Source: Steinernema hermaphroditum
Taxonomy: Eukaryota; Nematoda; Chromadorea; Rhabditida; Steinernematidae
Reading direction: 5' to 3'
NCBI GenBank assembly: GCA_030435675.1
Contig: CM059622.1
Location: 16,182,001 to 16,246,000, forward strand
Length of the DNA stretch: 64,000 bases
A program made the translations under genes and the position numbers. The notes below the pieces were generated by a model. It was not told where the DNA came from and ran no database searches. It saw only the letters and a list, made by a program, of their open reading frames with translations. Shown one piece after another: positions 43,047-56,390 of this stretch. Position 1 is the first letter of the stretch. Each line of letters opens with the position of its first letter.

Positions 43047-45722
43047 ATGGTGCGTATCGGCGGCATGGCCTCGCCGAAGAGTCCAACCTACATCGCGCTC
43101 GACAACTCGCTCTACAAACAGTGCGGTGGCGATAACGATGGCGCTCTCAAGAGTAAGCTCACTGATCCCGGTGGACCTTCATGCTTTATTCACATTTCCA
43201 GAGCTGAGCCGAACGAGCAAGATCCATCTTCTGCTCATCCTCTTCTCCGTCTTCGCCTCCACTTTGATCGTTTCCGCTTTGATCGCTGGACTCTATTGCC
43301 GTTTCGACTATGTGAGCTTCAAGGAACTTCGCGAGGATGGTGAGCTTTCATCTCAAGAACCATCTGATTCCCCAAGTTTCAGTTGTCCCTGTCGAAGTAC
43401 TCATCGACGAAACTGAAGCCGGTCTACCAAGCACCCATATTCGTCCACCGGAAGTGTCTCACAGCAACGGATTTAAGGAGGCTTCGCGCTACTTGAACAA
43501 GCTTATCGATACGTCGGTGGACCCATGCGACAACTTCTACAAGTACTCCTGTGGAAACTTCGTCAAGAACAACATGAGTAACGCTTTCGTGGCTGTGCAG
43601 AAGAAGGCCGATGAGGATATCTTCAAGCAGCTGAAGACCACCGATAATACGGTACGTATTTTGGCTAGGACACCTTGACCTGTATCCCATTTTAGGATCT
43701 GAAAGCCCTGCAGACCACCAAGACGGTCTACGACGTCTGCGCCTCCACCGACTACTCGAAGTACACCGGCAAAGAAGTTCTCGACATCGTGCGCTCCTTC
43801 AAACGCGCCTCCGGCCTCAACTTCCCCTTCATCGACAAGCGCTGGCACGAGACCGCCGACCCGAAGTTCACTCCTGTGCAACTCGCCTCCACCCTGGCCC
43901 TCATGAAGTCCGTTTTCGGCGTTGACAGCATCGTCGAGATCGACGTGGACACCAACTGGGCCAACCCCGCCGGCAAGAACCCCTACTTGATGCACATCGG
44001 CGAAGCGTCGCTTTCCCTTCCCACCGTCTTCTACCGCAACGGTCATTTCGACGAGCAGAAAGGAAACGTCGAGAAGCAGATGCGCAACGTTCTCACCAAG
44101 ATCGCCCAAGTGGCCAAGGTGCAGGTGGACAAGCAGACCATCGAAGACACGATCTCCCAGATGCTCGAAGTGGAGAAGGCCCTTGGCAAGTTGATGCGTC
44201 TTCCCGAGGAGACGCGCACCGTTTCCGAGGAATGGAACCTGTTCACCATCGCGCAGGCCAAGGCACGCTGGAGCTTCATCGACTTCCCCACCTATTTCCG
44301 TTTTGTCGCCATCGACAACGCCAAGGTGCAGAAGATGGTCACCGGCGAGAAGTTCCAGTTCGTTGTCACGTCGCCTAAGTACCTGGACGGCATCGAGAAG
44401 CTCATCAAGGAGAGCACGGTCAGCGACTACGGCCTCCGCAACTACTTGATGTTCCGTCTGATCGCGTCGAAGGTGAAGTTCCTCGGAAAGAGCCAGCTGC
44501 AAGCCGGCGACGACGCCGTCCCCTCCGACAAGGTGCACCACGGCTGTGTTGGCTATCTGCGCACCAAGATGCCCTACGCCGTCGGCCGTAGCTACGTCGA
44601 CAGCAAGGCGAAGGCGGAGCGCGAGAGCATCGAAAAGAAGCTGATGCGCATGGCCAATTACATCGGCACCGCCTTCCAGACGATGATCGACGAACTGCCG
44701 TGGATGACGCGCGAGGACAAGCGCCGCGCCACCGAGAAGATCTACCAGCTGGTGAAGACCGTCGGCGCGCCTGAGTGGATTCTCAACGACCAGAAGTTCA
44801 CCGACTACCACAAGGACCTGGTCATCGACCCGAAAGACGATTTCTTCAATGTGCAGCTGAAGCTTGACCGCTTCCACCATGGAAAGAGCCTTGCCTTCCT
44901 CGTCAGGGACAAGATCGATCGCACCGATTTCTCCTCGATCTCCCCGGCTACCGTCAACGCCTGGTACCAGGCTCATCTGAACTCGATCAGCTTCCCTCTG
45001 GCTACCCTTCAGGCTCCGTTCTTCGACACCGAATGGCCGGTAAGTGGACGAAACCATACTGCAAACACTCAATAGGATCCTATGACCGACTTTTCCTCTA
45101 TACCTTGTCTCCAGAGATCTTTGGACGTGATTCTACCAACCATCCTTTTCAGCTTTCGCTCAGCTTCGGCGGCATGGGTTCCACGATGGGCCACGAACTG
45201 TCGCACGGCTTCGACGACGGCGGAATGCAGTGGGACCCCACCGGCACCTTCAAGAGTTGGATCTCGAGTAACAAGACCAAGTCGGGCTTCGAACGCATGC
45301 GCGTCTGCGTCGTTAACCAGTACGACCAAGTGTGCCCTTATGGCGAAGGCAAGAGCTGCGTGAACGGCAAGATGACGCAGGGCGAAAACATCGCCGACAA
45401 CGCCGGAGTCCGCGCCGCCTACCGCGCCTACAAGTCGCTCGTTGCGCTTGACGGACCGGAACCCCGTCTTCCCGGAGCGCTCACCTCCCAGTATACCCAC
45501 GATCAGCTCTTCTTCATCGGCTATGCAGGAGTGTGGTGCAAGGCCGAGCAGAAGGAGGAGGAGTTCAGCAGACAGGTCATCATCGACGTCCACTCGCCCG
45601 ATCGCGAGCGCGTGCTCGAGTCGCTCAAGAACTTCGCCGCCTTCCAGGACGCCTTCAACTGCCCCGCCACCACCACGATGGCGCCCAAGAGACACTGTAA
45701 TGTGTGGGCCGGCGATAACTAA
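43047..45722 (+). CDS. M13 (neprilysin/ECE-type) zinc metallopeptidase, 808 aa
   Basis: Five exons: 43047-43152, 43202-43339, 43383-43651, 43696-45039, 45153-45722; all GT/AG, frame consistent. It is a type II membrane protein: a cytosolic stretch of about 40 residues, a membrane segment at about 44-68 (IHLLLILFSVFASTLIVSAL), then a large ectodomain. The M13 N-terminal signature is present (DPCDNFYKYSCGNF). In the catalytic part, NAWY is the substrate-binding NAxY motif, HELSH the zinc site with its catalytic Glu, and ENIADNAG supplies the third ligand; the C-terminal CNVW box is kept. The enzyme should be active. M13 enzymes trim extracellular peptides such as neuropeptides and hormones. Exon 4 is GC-rich with strong codon bias, suggesting high expression. 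AATAAA follows at about 45769. Confidence 0.93.
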
Positions 45723-46314
45723 CTTGTGATAGTCACGTCAAGCATTGATCTAAAACTGTAGGCATGTCAATAAAGTCACGCAATTTGTAGCATTTCCACA
45801 TTTATGACCAAAGAATCGCTCCTTCATTATGCTCCAAGCTCATTCCACTCGCGATTCATTTTGCAAGCTTATCTCCGGTCTCTGTCTTACCATATTCCCA
45901 TGCTCATGCTTTCCGGATCAACACCTCATCCTATGTCCTATACCATGCCTTGTCCATGTTCATCCACCCACAGATCCATGTTCATTTCTTCCGCTTCATT
46001 TCTTTCTACATCGGGGAAGAAAGCAATGTACATCCTACTTTTCAAACGAACGTGCATTGAAAAGAATTCACGTATACAGCCTTAGACGTGTGGATGATCT
46101 GATACGAATCTTCAAAATACCAACCATTTGACCAAGGGCCCTTCTCTACTGATCCATTTAAAATGTTGTGATGAATCCATCTTCTATTCTGAACCAATTA
46201 GCTCTCGTTACTTTCGGTGGCAATAACTTTATTTCAAAAACCAATAGTCGAGTGAAGAGAAAGTACAGTGGCATGTCAAAAGTCGTCGAATCGCGTAGAC
46301 CGTTTTCTCGTCCG
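45723..46314. other. Region between two convergent genes
   Basis: Contains the 3' ends of the M13 gene and of the RNF115/126-type gene. AATAAA-type signals lie near 45769 (plus) and near 46210-46220 (minus, AATAAAG from CTTTATT). No other gene is seen. Confidence 0.45.
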
Positions 46315-48858
46315 TCAACTATGGTCCGAAATGCCACTGCGGCAGATGGGACAGGCGCCTCCACGCTTGAGCCAGGGAACGATGCAATCGCGGTGGAACA
46401 CGTGGACACAGTTCAGCTTGACCATTTTTTGCTCTTGGAACAGTTCCTCCATGCAGACGGGGCATTCAGAATGTTTCGGTGGCGATATCGACACCTAAAA
46501 AGAGTTGGTGAATGTCATGTTTTTAAGCCATTCCTTACCTTTGTCATCATAGCATCGATTTGGGCATCGGTCAGAAACGGTTTCCTCTCCCTGAACTTCT
46601 CCTCAAAAATCCTCCCCTTCTTGCCGCCACTCGTTTTTCTGGCCGACGGCACGGCAACCCTCGATCCACTGGTGATCTGCGGAATGCCATGGAAGATGTT
46701 CGAGTAGCTCTCGTCGTCGTTCAGCGTCGGCATCGACTCGAAAATGCTGGATAGCTCGTTCGCGTCCACAGCACAGGGCTCTAGGTCGTTGCAGCAGGTT
46801 TGCATCCTTAACTCGACGTCGTCGTGGTGTGCGATGGTGGGCAGCTCCTCGAACAGGGACGAGTAGCTCGGGTCGTCGAGGATCTGTGCCGACTCGCTTC
46901 CGATCACGTCGACGGAGGTGAGGCCCTCTTCGACGAAGCCATTGCGACAGGCGACGCATTCGAATTTCTAAAAAACCAAGGAGTGATGCTGATGTAATTG
47001 GGTCGCCTTTGTGGGAAAATGTGTCTGCGAAGGAAATGCATATAGGCATTTTGCAAATCATAAGGGCATAACTGCGATTTGGAAACGGATTTCTGGATTT
47101 AGCGATTTGGGTAGGTACATCAGATAATGGTTGGATTATAGAGAGTTGGGCGGGTAAGGGTACCCGAACCGGAAATTTTTCTTCTCTGATCGTCTTTGCT
47201 CGCTTCCTCCAGTGCAAGAGGATAGTTGTGCTTTCATAGGGCCTCGATTTTTCGGCCCTTCGTTTGGGGAACTCTCCGGGTTTGGATTCGGATCAGAAGA
47301 CTGTCGGAAACTTTAGCTGGTTAAACCCTAGTCAACAGACTATAGGCAAGAGACTTGCCTGCTCATCCACATAGGCAGAAACCCCTATCCACGATCGCGT
47401 AACTTTCAAAGGTTGTTTACATGGTAGGGTGTGGGAATAAGCCTCCGCCCTTTTGGGTTTAAAGTTCACTCATGTAGACCTATTTGAGAACCGTCGCTTC
47501 AGTCCGATTTGAAGAGGGCATTCCGAAAGGCTCCCTTGCCAACCCATTAATTTTGAGTACGACAATATTTTCCTTCTCATCAATAAATAAATAAACTTTC
47601 TCATCATTCAATTTTATGATCTTCTCAAATCAAAATAAACTAGCAGTTATTCTCGAGATTTCATGATCTCGTTCCCATGGTCAAATCAACTGCATTTCAT
47701 GATATCAAATCGGTTTTTTTTTCGGTTATGTGTTCAATAACCGGTCTCACTCGTGTCGCGGTGGCGAGCGGTCGGTCCCTCCGGTCGCTCTCTGAGCGCC
47801 CGGTTGGTCAGACAGCAAATCCTGTGGCATGTATGAGTTTTCCGGCTTCCAGAGGGAATTGGGACACCCGGAAGCCGTAGTCCCACCACCGCTGACAACA
47901 AGATGTCCGACGCCAGAAATCCGACGCCCGACGCTGCGTGAGATGTCATCCCGAAGGTCACCGACGCTCTGAGGACACCAATACTGAGGAAGACGCAACC
48001 CCCGAACCACGGACTCATCTCTTCGTAGCAGATGCGAGCTCAGAAGCCTCCTCTGACGCAGAAGCCTCCTCAAACGCCCCGAGAAGAAGAAGTTCGGCCG
48101 CCATTTCCGGAGTTTCGCCGATTCCCAGATGCCCCGTGAAGCGCGCCGTCTCCCACCGGTTCGACGTCAACGCCGTGCCAGGAATGAAGCCGTCTACAAG
48201 TGATATCCTCTGTTGTCTATTAATCGGTGTCATGCAAGGCGTAACGCCTTTGATTCATGAAGTAAAATCGTGAAATCGTGAAAAAATCGTGAAATCGTGA
48301 AATCGTGTTCAATAACATATTAATCTCTACGAATCTCATCCCATGGGATCTCCTCAACTTGAACATGCTCGCACTTCATGCACATATTCTAGGCACCACT
48401 TATGGGCACGGTTCCGCATTATAATGGTCATGTACTAAAATAAATGGAACAAAGGACATATGAAGTTCATTGCGATTAGAGATCATTCGGAACTTCCTCA
48501 TAATTACAACAGTAATTACATTTGCAGCGAACGTAATTACAATAATTTTCGTATTTCTAATTATCACCAGAAATGACCAACTCGATTAAGAAGTATCAAG
48601 AACCCAAAATTAGTCTTTGATGGACCAAAAATGGACCAAGAGAACCGGACTCGAGCCGGCTTCGGCTAGGAATGCGATCTCTGAAAGACCCATCCCTATG
48701 ACAATTACGGCGCCCTTTAATCCTGGTAAACCCTTACCATTCCCTAACCAAAAAACATGCCTTACCTCACTACAGGGCATAGCGTCCTCGCACACATGAC
48801 AGAAATAGACTTTCGGCAGAAGGCGGCCACTGTCTTTGGATTCCTTCGTGGCGGCCAT
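46315..48858 (-). CDS. RNF115/RNF126-type RING-H2 E3 ubiquitin ligase (233 aa)
   Basis: Three exons on the minus strand: 48858-48766, 46967-46539, 46494-46315, with consistent frames. Joining exons 1 and 2 creates a zinc ribbon: YFCHVCEDAMPCSE then KFECVACRNGFVEEG. This is the N-terminal zinc finger typical of RNF115/RNF126, which binds ubiquitin or client proteins. A low-complexity acidic middle follows, then a C-terminal RING-H2 with all ligands: CPVC, CVHVFHRDC, CPIC, plus the E2-contacting PW. The family ubiquitinates mislocalised or misfolded cytosolic proteins and trafficking cargo. It is shorter than vertebrate RNF126 (about 310 aa), mainly in the middle. The first intron is 1.8 kb, far longer than the others, and contains a retroposon in sense-opposite orientation. 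Confidence 0.88.
47742..48304 (+). mobile_element. Non-LTR-type retroposon (SINE-like), copy 2
   Basis: 563 bp inside the first intron of the RNF115/126-type gene, in opposite orientation to it. It is flanked by a perfect 12-bp repeat GTGTTCAATAAC (47730-47741, 48305-48316). It begins CGGTCTCACTCGTGTCGCGG and ends in a tandem tail of AAATCGTG units (about five). It shares both hairpins with the other copies. An extra short duplication (GCAGAAGCCTCCTC) is present near 48030-48065. Confidence 0.9.
48630..48740 (-). repeat. Possible tRNA-like remnant
   Basis: On the minus strand, GGCTCGAGTCCGG resembles a B box and is followed by a T-rich tail. It lies in intron 1 of the RNF gene. No tRNA fold is evident; similarity to the other tRNA-like elements is limited to the box and tail. 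Confidence 0.3.
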
Positions 48859-50085
48859 ATGTAGTATAGTCTGAAAATGAAGACCTGTTGTTTTGCCGGG
48901 TTCTACAAGCGACGCGTGAAATCAAACGCGACGCATCCACGATCCACGGGGAATTCAGAATTGAGATATGGACATGAGTCAGACAAAAATTATTTTTCAG
49001 GCTAGACAGTCATAGCTATATGTTATGGATGAGTGAGCTTATTCGGGTCTCGGAGGGCTAATATGACAGGATGTTAACTTAGCGTAAAGATTGTGGGAGC
49101 TGACTTCAGGGAGATTAGTTCCACTGAAAATGCAGTGATCGTCAACAACGACTAAGTAAAGGCGGCTTCAATACATGGATATACGATAATTCTGTGTACC
49201 GTATACCCATACGCATACCTTAAGGTGATCCGCATAAGATGAACCTTCAGAAACGAGGACATGGAAGTGTCAAACTAAAGAGTCGAATTAAGAGGGTTGA
49301 TATGGGCGGAGTTACATTGGGAGACGCGTGAATGGGCGGGACCAAAGTGCCAGAATTCGCACGTATGTTATGTGATTAACCTAGAGTTTTTTGAGATCAG
49401 CATCAGCTGGACAGACCAAAGGATGAGCACAACAATTGGCTTTCTTTGACTCTCTGACTCCATGACTCGTCGTTTCTCGACTCGAATCTGCACATCCGGT
49501 CCTGTCAGACTAGGATTGTTTTGTTCACCTAAACTTTCACAGACCGGGCTCTGCACCGAATGACTTTTGTCCAATATGAGGCCGAGTCTGTGAGAAAGTC
49601 ACAGTGGGACCAACTGGCACGTCAAGGGAACGTCAAAGGGCAACCGAGATTTTGCGAATGTATTCATACATCAAAATTAACAAAAATAACCTGCAGTCAC
49701 TGATCGGGGTTCATCTGAACGCAGAATGTAGCTGTTAACCCACTGCAGAAGGTGTCACGCGCATCGGTCCAGTCCTCGAATAGCATTACTAAAATGCAAT
49801 AAGCATATCTCCTTCACTTGAGCTGGCACTTATTGAAATGCACTTATTGGCGACCATTAAGGACTTCATCCAAAAATAGAGCGCTGGTTATAGAGGACAT
49901 GGGAATTGTTGGGTTATGAACATATAAAGTGGAACATATGAAAAACAGGCTCTGAATGTCGAAACTTTATCTATCTGAGGTATTAAAACCACGATAGTTT
50001 TGTTGGATTGAGCACGCAATTGAAGGTGAGGTGACTGGCATAACAGGGAATTAGGGCCATAGAATTGAGTGAGAACGGTGGGTGC
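48859..50085. other. Interval without a convincing gene
   Basis: Upstream of the RNF115/126-type gene start. Only short open frames without domains or splice support; nothing else recognised. Confidence 0.4.
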
Positions 50086-50170
50086 TATAGATGGGCACGA
50101 CCGGATCGGATCGGCTAGCCGTTCAGCGGATACGTGAGCCGGTTGACGCTGATATCTGGGTGCAGCCACG
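50086..50170 (+). repeat. Dispersed GATGGGCA / CCGGTTGA repeat, copy 1
   Basis: It starts AGATGGGCACGACCGGATCGGATCGG and continues with CCGGTTGA-like words in both orientations. Related blocks lie at 52925-53105 and 59795-59940. Confidence 0.6.
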
Positions 50171-50499
50171 AATTTCTGGGTGCTGCTTAGAACTTGAGGA
50201 GTACGACCAGGATTAGTCATAAAATATAGGCCTTTTAGACTGATAGCACTAAGCAAAAGAGACCTTATATAACGATATAATAAACCAGGAACCATGAACC
50301 AGGTTATGAGTATGATCACCGGCCACTAATCCATTTATGTAAGTGAATACCAACACATTCTCATGTAATATGTACTATAGTAAATCAAGAAGAAATCACC
50401 CAACAAAAAAAGCGGAACACGCGTAATAGCGCTTCACAAATCGGCGGCAGAGAACACGGAACGAGGACACAACTCTCGGCCTAAGTGTCAACTTGAGAA

Positions 50500-50860
50500 T
50501 GGCCAAAGAGCGGCAGCGCGTATCTCCACAGGGGGTCGACGGAAATGAGCGGCGCTGAAGTCCGCCGCGAGTCCACGCGCACCCCAGTCGGCACGAGAAA
50601 CTTTCGTAGAGTTTCAAAAAACGCCCAAACGAACCCACTTAGCCAGCTCCTTCCGCTGCACTCCGGCGTCGATTTGATATTAATTAAGCGCCGCGCGCGA
50701 CAAGAATTCCGGCGTCGTTCGCACGTCGGGACCGCCTTTGAAAAAAGGACATTAGAAGTGGAGAGTAAGGTTGAATGTGGGGCCGCGGAAAAGCAGAAAA
50801 AAGAGACAGAAGAAGGGGTATCATTTAGATTTAAGGAATCACTCCCAAAGTCTAGCTAGA
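50500..50860. other. GC-rich segment of unknown nature
   Basis: Unlike its AT-rich surroundings, this part is rich in CpG (GCCGCCGCGAG, GCGCCGCGCGCGA). An open frame of 104 codons (50545-50859, plus) has a basic, Arg-rich sequence (IKRRARQEFRRRSH) without a known domain. It could be a promoter/first exon or an isolated exon. Confidence 0.3.
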
Positions 50861-52924
50861 TCTTCATTTATTATCTACATGCGAATGCATACAAAAAGCG
50901 AAACGTCCCGATCAAGGGTCGATATCAGTCACGGTAGAAATGTTGCTTCATCTTTGGATTACAAGAATTGAACCATGGTGAATAGCTTCACCCAAATAAC
51001 CACATTTCAATGTAGACATAAAAGGCACATACTGCTCATATCACGCCCGGGCGAATCAACCATATAATTGGAACATTTTTATGGCTGACCAAATCTGTGA
51101 CCATATGATATTAGGTCAATATGTTTTCTTGAAATGAAGATAGTTATTGAGGGATTTGGATCGCGGATACGTAGAAGAAACATAGAAGTAACCAGCGAAT
51201 ACATAATCGTGCCTACATTGCTGGAAGCACTACATCATGAGGGTTGTCTGTGTCCAAAGGTGGGATCACTCCTATAGGGATTATTCAAAGTGAGTCCATG
51301 AATGAAGAGAAGAAGATAAGCGTGCATAAAATCTTGTTTTTCAAGGCCTATTATAACAGAGAGAGAGAGGAGTATCAGTTTGGGAAGCAGAAAGAACAGA
51401 GTACAAATATGGGCTTTCTGCCCAGGCTTTCTACCCACTGGAGAACGTAGGATCGTCTTAACTTCGATTCTCACAGGCCTGTGACTGTAACAATCACCCT
51501 CCTAAGATCCAAACCCTCTTCATTGGTTAATTTGAGAAGACATCCTGTATCAAGGAAAGCCTTGAGGGTCCAACTAAAAGGCCTCGAGCACGATGGGAGG
51601 ACGATTTCAATATTATGCAAGGCGGCTAGAACGTACCGAATAGGTAATGGTCATCATACCTTCGATGTTAACTTAGCTAGGCAATAAATGTAAATCTTCT
51701 ATCGTCACACACACGTTATAGTTCGCAAACAATAGTACATCACTACCCACCGCCGCCAGTACGATTATAGCCCATAGAATCAAAAGAGAGTGGCCTTTGT
51801 CTTGGCCAAGCCAGAGACTAAAACCACTCTTGACTCTTTTATTGCCACCATCGCTCTCGTGCAAGGCGGCCTTTTGGAATTTATGCGCGCCGATAAATTT
51901 TACGATTAGCGTCGCGGACAAAAAGTGACACCGCTGACACGCGTGTAATATGGCCTAAGGGATGGGATCTCGGGCAATTAGTCGATTGGAATTCAATTAC
52001 AAAAACGTGCTTTTTGGTCGGTACACGCATAAAATTCTAAACGCACGCCTAGGGACTTTGGGATTTGACCTAATCTCGTTTGATTGAACACAATTTTTTT
52101 GCCGTAGATTTCGACGGAAATGTCTCTTTTCAAAGAATGGAGCTGCAAGTGGAGACATGTCTGCTTACCCGGATCTGATTAATAATAAAGATGGAGAATA
52201 TTCCATGCAGAGTTCTTCTGCATCTTTGAGCAGAGGGGGACAATTGGCCCAATCTAAGTACATCCGTAATTGTAAGGCAAATGCTGCAGGCTTAATGATG
52301 TGCGTGGGATTCAGTAGACGGCGAAATCTTCCAAGACATGATCGATGGTTCTTGAAATGTATGATGCGTGACGTAACATAGTGATGTGGACCAATGATTC
52401 GAATGTCGAACAGGGTGGGGTGACATTCGAGAGGTGGTAGACGAAGCTGTTTTTTGAGCAAAAGAAGGGTGTTTCTGACCAAAACAATTATGGGATCTTA
52501 ACCAACGAAATCACTTTACAGTTATTTCAATTTTTGATCACAGATTCGTCTAACAAACAGGATTTGTTGGCGTTATGCAGCAAAATAGCAGCTAACCCTT
52601 AGTAGACCTTTTAGCACTCCTTTCCTCGTCGTCAAACACACGTCAGAAGGTCGAGAAAGTCAAGTCAAGTCGAAAGTTCTTATGTTTTCTAGAGAGGTAT
52701 TATTATCGCAATCCATTTCTTGAAAACAACGAATGGATTACGCCTTTCCATTGACTTCCACTGTTAAAATTGTATGTCCATGGGCGGTTCACGACCGTCC
52801 AAAGGATGGCCAAAAGTGAAAATTGCGTGTTGATAACTGTCCATCCATGGGCTGCTCATGGGTAAAAGTACTCGATCCATGGCTGTTCATGTTCCCGCCG
52901 CGATTACTCTTACCCATCCATATC
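50861..52924. other. Interval without a convincing gene
   Basis: Only short, unsupported open frames. Nothing recognised. Confidence 0.4.
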
Positions 52925-53105
52925 CAGAGATGGGCACTGATCCAATATGACCGGTTGAATCGATCGAAGCGACTGAGGACTCTATTCAGTTGAATCCCGA
53001 TTGAATCGAATCACCAATCGCCAACTGCCAGTGGATTGGAAACCAATCGAATCGAAAGTCAAAATTCAACTGGCGATTCAGTCGATCAGTTGATTGAAAC
53101 CTATC
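52925..53105. repeat. Dispersed GATGGGCA / CCGGTTGA repeat, copy 2
   Basis: It begins AGATGGGCACTGATCCAAT and contains GGTTGAATCGATCGAA, GATTGAATCGAATC and their complements, giving a self-complementary low-complexity block about 180 bp long. Confidence 0.6.
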
Positions 53106-56100
53106 TCAATGCTCATATCCATGTTTTATGCCGACTCTAATCGGAAACCATTTCTTAAACATGGCGCATATAACTGTTTTATTGAATTTTGAAATTGTCG
53201 GGGATACCTCGAAACACTGCGAGCCTAGATGGCACCACAGACCATAAGCGACATCCATAAGCTCAAGACTACAGTTAGGTGTTTTTTTGTAAGTTTTCGG
53301 ATATCTTAGCAATTTCGTGTCCGAGTTTGGCTACTCTAATGTCTCGCGTCCAGGTTCAGGTTTCAATCTGGGTAACTCTGATCAGCTCTCTTTATGACAT
53401 CACCAAGAATCACTCTATTTGAGGGATCCTAACTCACTATTCAATCAAAGAATGAAAGCCCTAGCCCCCCACATGACTACACAACTAGGACTACAAAATA
53501 GCGAATTCGAAACGCCGAACTCCCAGCGAGAAGAACGAACTCATAGAGAACACGCGAGTGACTCTCAGCCATGAAACCTCATCTCTTCGCACTAACAAAC
53601 AAGTCGGCTTTCGTTGAAGCGACATCACAGATCGAAAGCGCATACACGAGTGGCCAAATTGTGTTAACTTATGAACGCGTTTCTGCGAATAAACATCGCC
53701 GGAAGCTGTCTACTTCCGGCTTCAATCTATAAACACGGACAAGTTCCATCACATTAGGGCGCTTGTATGAAATTTTTAAAATTTCAGCGAACGCCATCAC
53801 ACCAGTCCTAGGAGGGTAGCCTTAGAACGCATATACATACATCACTAACGAAAAGTGACGTAAAAACATATTTTCTCACTGCCGTGGCGTTTCATAACAA
53901 ACATAACCTTAAAGTGCATGATGGATTATGCTACATTAATTTAGACATACGACTACGCATTTCGAGAGAAACTCAGATTCTCCACATACCAAAGAAGGAG
54001 CGTTGATATACGAATGTGCCAACATGGCCATCAATGATTACGTCTGCACAGCGTAGTCCTGAGCAACCGACTGGGCACAGAGAAAAATGATGGAAACTAA
54101 CAATGTGAATATTGTCTGGGATCTGGCCCATATACAACTTTTGTTCTAGATCTATAAACATTTCGAGTTTCAATAAAAAAGTACCTCTACGCGCTTTCTC
54201 TGGACTATTTTGGACAAGAATTGTTCTTTAATTGTTGGAGTTCAGGGTACAAATCATGTAGGTACAAAACAAATATGTAAATTGGTTGCAGAACCAGCCA
54301 CCCGAGCCTAACCATCCCTCACGGATCACAATTAGATAATGGGCACAAATACAGTTCCTAAACTTGATCGCTTACGAAGCGAACCAAGATGAATCTCGCT
54401 CTCGACGGCTCAACCACGGACGGAACACTGAATGCGGGGTCCGATTTACATGATTGTTCGTACAGTAAACCCTGTGCCCTACAACTCCGTGAACCCAAGA
54501 TAGATAGACGTCCGAAAAATACAAAGTAGAAGAAGTGGGCGACCCCAAATAAGAGAAGAAGCCAGAGAGAAAGTTATCGCAAAGGCGGAGATTTACATTC
54601 TAGGTCGACCTTATTAAATTAACGTGCCAAGTACGCACTCATCGAAGCGAATGTATTAATAACGCTAGTGTGGTCAGCCTGCGGAAAGAAATCGCTGTAT
54701 TTTTAAATATAAAAAGTAAATCCATATTTGGCTATGGTGACTTATAAAATTCTCACGGTTCTTGTGAGGTACAACCAGAATGGTGATAATTTGAACGGAA
54801 CGTCACTTAGATAGCGCTTTTTGATCTGCGCAGATTGGTGGGTGCGACAACAGTTCGCATGTTGCAGACGGCCTGATTCAAAACAGATTTCGCATCAGAC
54901 TCAAAACAGACGCCCACAAGGTCTCATTAAATTAATTCGCTGATGCAAATATAAGTCAAAGTGCATGCATATGATCAACGTTCTATGTAGAAGAAAACGT
55001 CGCAGACACCGATATCTATGCTAACCATGCAAGACGAAAACAGGAACGTAGCAGATATGCCATTCTACAGTAAGCACAACGAGTCGGCTGACTCGTTGAG
55101 ATCACACTCCGAGTGTAACTGACCTTACCTACCACATTCTGAATGGCAGTTTTGATAAGGTTGTTCCCAAAGAGGTACTAAAACACTGGATTTAACTGCT
55201 CTATACTTTGATGTGAACGGTAAAAGCTTACTACAGTTGTTGCTTTAGATTATTCCTGATCTGAGAAGAATCATATGAAGTAAAATTTCACATTTTTACA
55301 CAAGCTATTTGAGTGACGCGACCATTCATAATCAGATTCTTATCGCTCAACCTCAAGAAACCTCAATTCACAACCTGTACCAGATGTCCATTTTTTGGGG
55401 GCACGACAACCGGAAATTTAAAACACCGATCCATTAACCGACCGCCCTTAGCCCTTATTTACTCTCCTCTCCGCTCCCTACGCGCCCTAATTGAACGTCT
55501 AAATAATTGAACACGGCCGCGAAGTGCCTGTAAACAATTTATCTCACGCGCCGCGTCTCACAACAACAGTTGCCCGCTGCACTCGACTACCGGAATGCAT
55601 AATGAACGGGTAATAATGGCCACATTCCTAATGACCACCGCGATGGCACCACAGGGCACTGAGCCCCACTTCAAGTAATGTGGGCATTTAGAGCGCAAAC
55701 AAAGTGATTTCGTCGTCCTCACCGTTACGGCCACATCTCTCGCGTTCTTGTCCCCCTTTAGCCCTATTGCGGGGGGTTCTTTAAGAGATTAGAGAACAAA
55801 AGAAAACGAGTTTAACAAAGTAGACTCGTCTTCCTATGGAATTTCAGTGCAGTCTCAGAGAGAAGAGGTCGTTGGCCGGAGAACAGTCACCGTCAGACAT
55901 CTAAATGGGATGTTAGTTATGTAGACATTCACTCATTAAGAAGTGGTTGTGGTTATTGATAAAGGAAAACAACAAGGACTGGTAGACAAAGTTGACAAAT
56001 GACCTCATTCAATAAAAAGGTTTCAAGGTCATTCCAGAGAATAGAACAATCTCAGCCGGCAGACAATGGGGGAGTAAAACATATTACAAATTCAGTCAAT

Positions 56101-56315
56101 TCAATAATAAAATCTATTAAATCTGGAAATCTATTACTCACAGCTTGACCGAAAAGTTGTCAGATTGTTGTCTGTTGTCTGAGTTGTCTGAATTGCCAAA
56201 TTGTCATATGGGAATCTTACAATCGAACCTTCTGGAAACTCACAACTGGCCATCTAAACAGGTTTCGAAAGTTACGCTGAAATGACTACAGACAACTTTG
56301 CCAAAAATGCTGAAA
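53106..56315. other. Interval without a convincing gene
   Basis: Only short open frames with no domain; a GC-richer stretch at 55520-55600 (CGCGCCGCGTCTCAC) could be regulatory. Nothing else recognised. Confidence 0.4.
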
Positions 56316-56390
56316 CTGTGTGTGTGGTCGAACTGGGCAGTGTCTTGATCTCTGATTTTGGGGACCTGGTTCGACTCCCTTCCCAAGAAA
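56316..56390 (+). repeat. tRNA-like element
   Basis: A-box-like GGTCGAACTGGGCAG and B-box GGTTCGACTCCC with family-like spacing, followed by a T-rich tail (TTCAATTTTCTTTATTTC). Same family as the blocks at 8660, 9492 and 16195-16339, but here as a single copy rather than a palindrome. Confidence 0.6.

Noticed and set aside
43537..45072. A 511-codon open frame antisense to the M13 peptidase gene
   Set aside because: It is a by-product of the GC-rich, biased codon use of the sense exon; the sense strand has all M13 motifs and proper splice sites.
45069..45695. A 208-codon antisense frame over the last M13 exon
   Set aside because: Same explanation as above; there is no independent protein signature.
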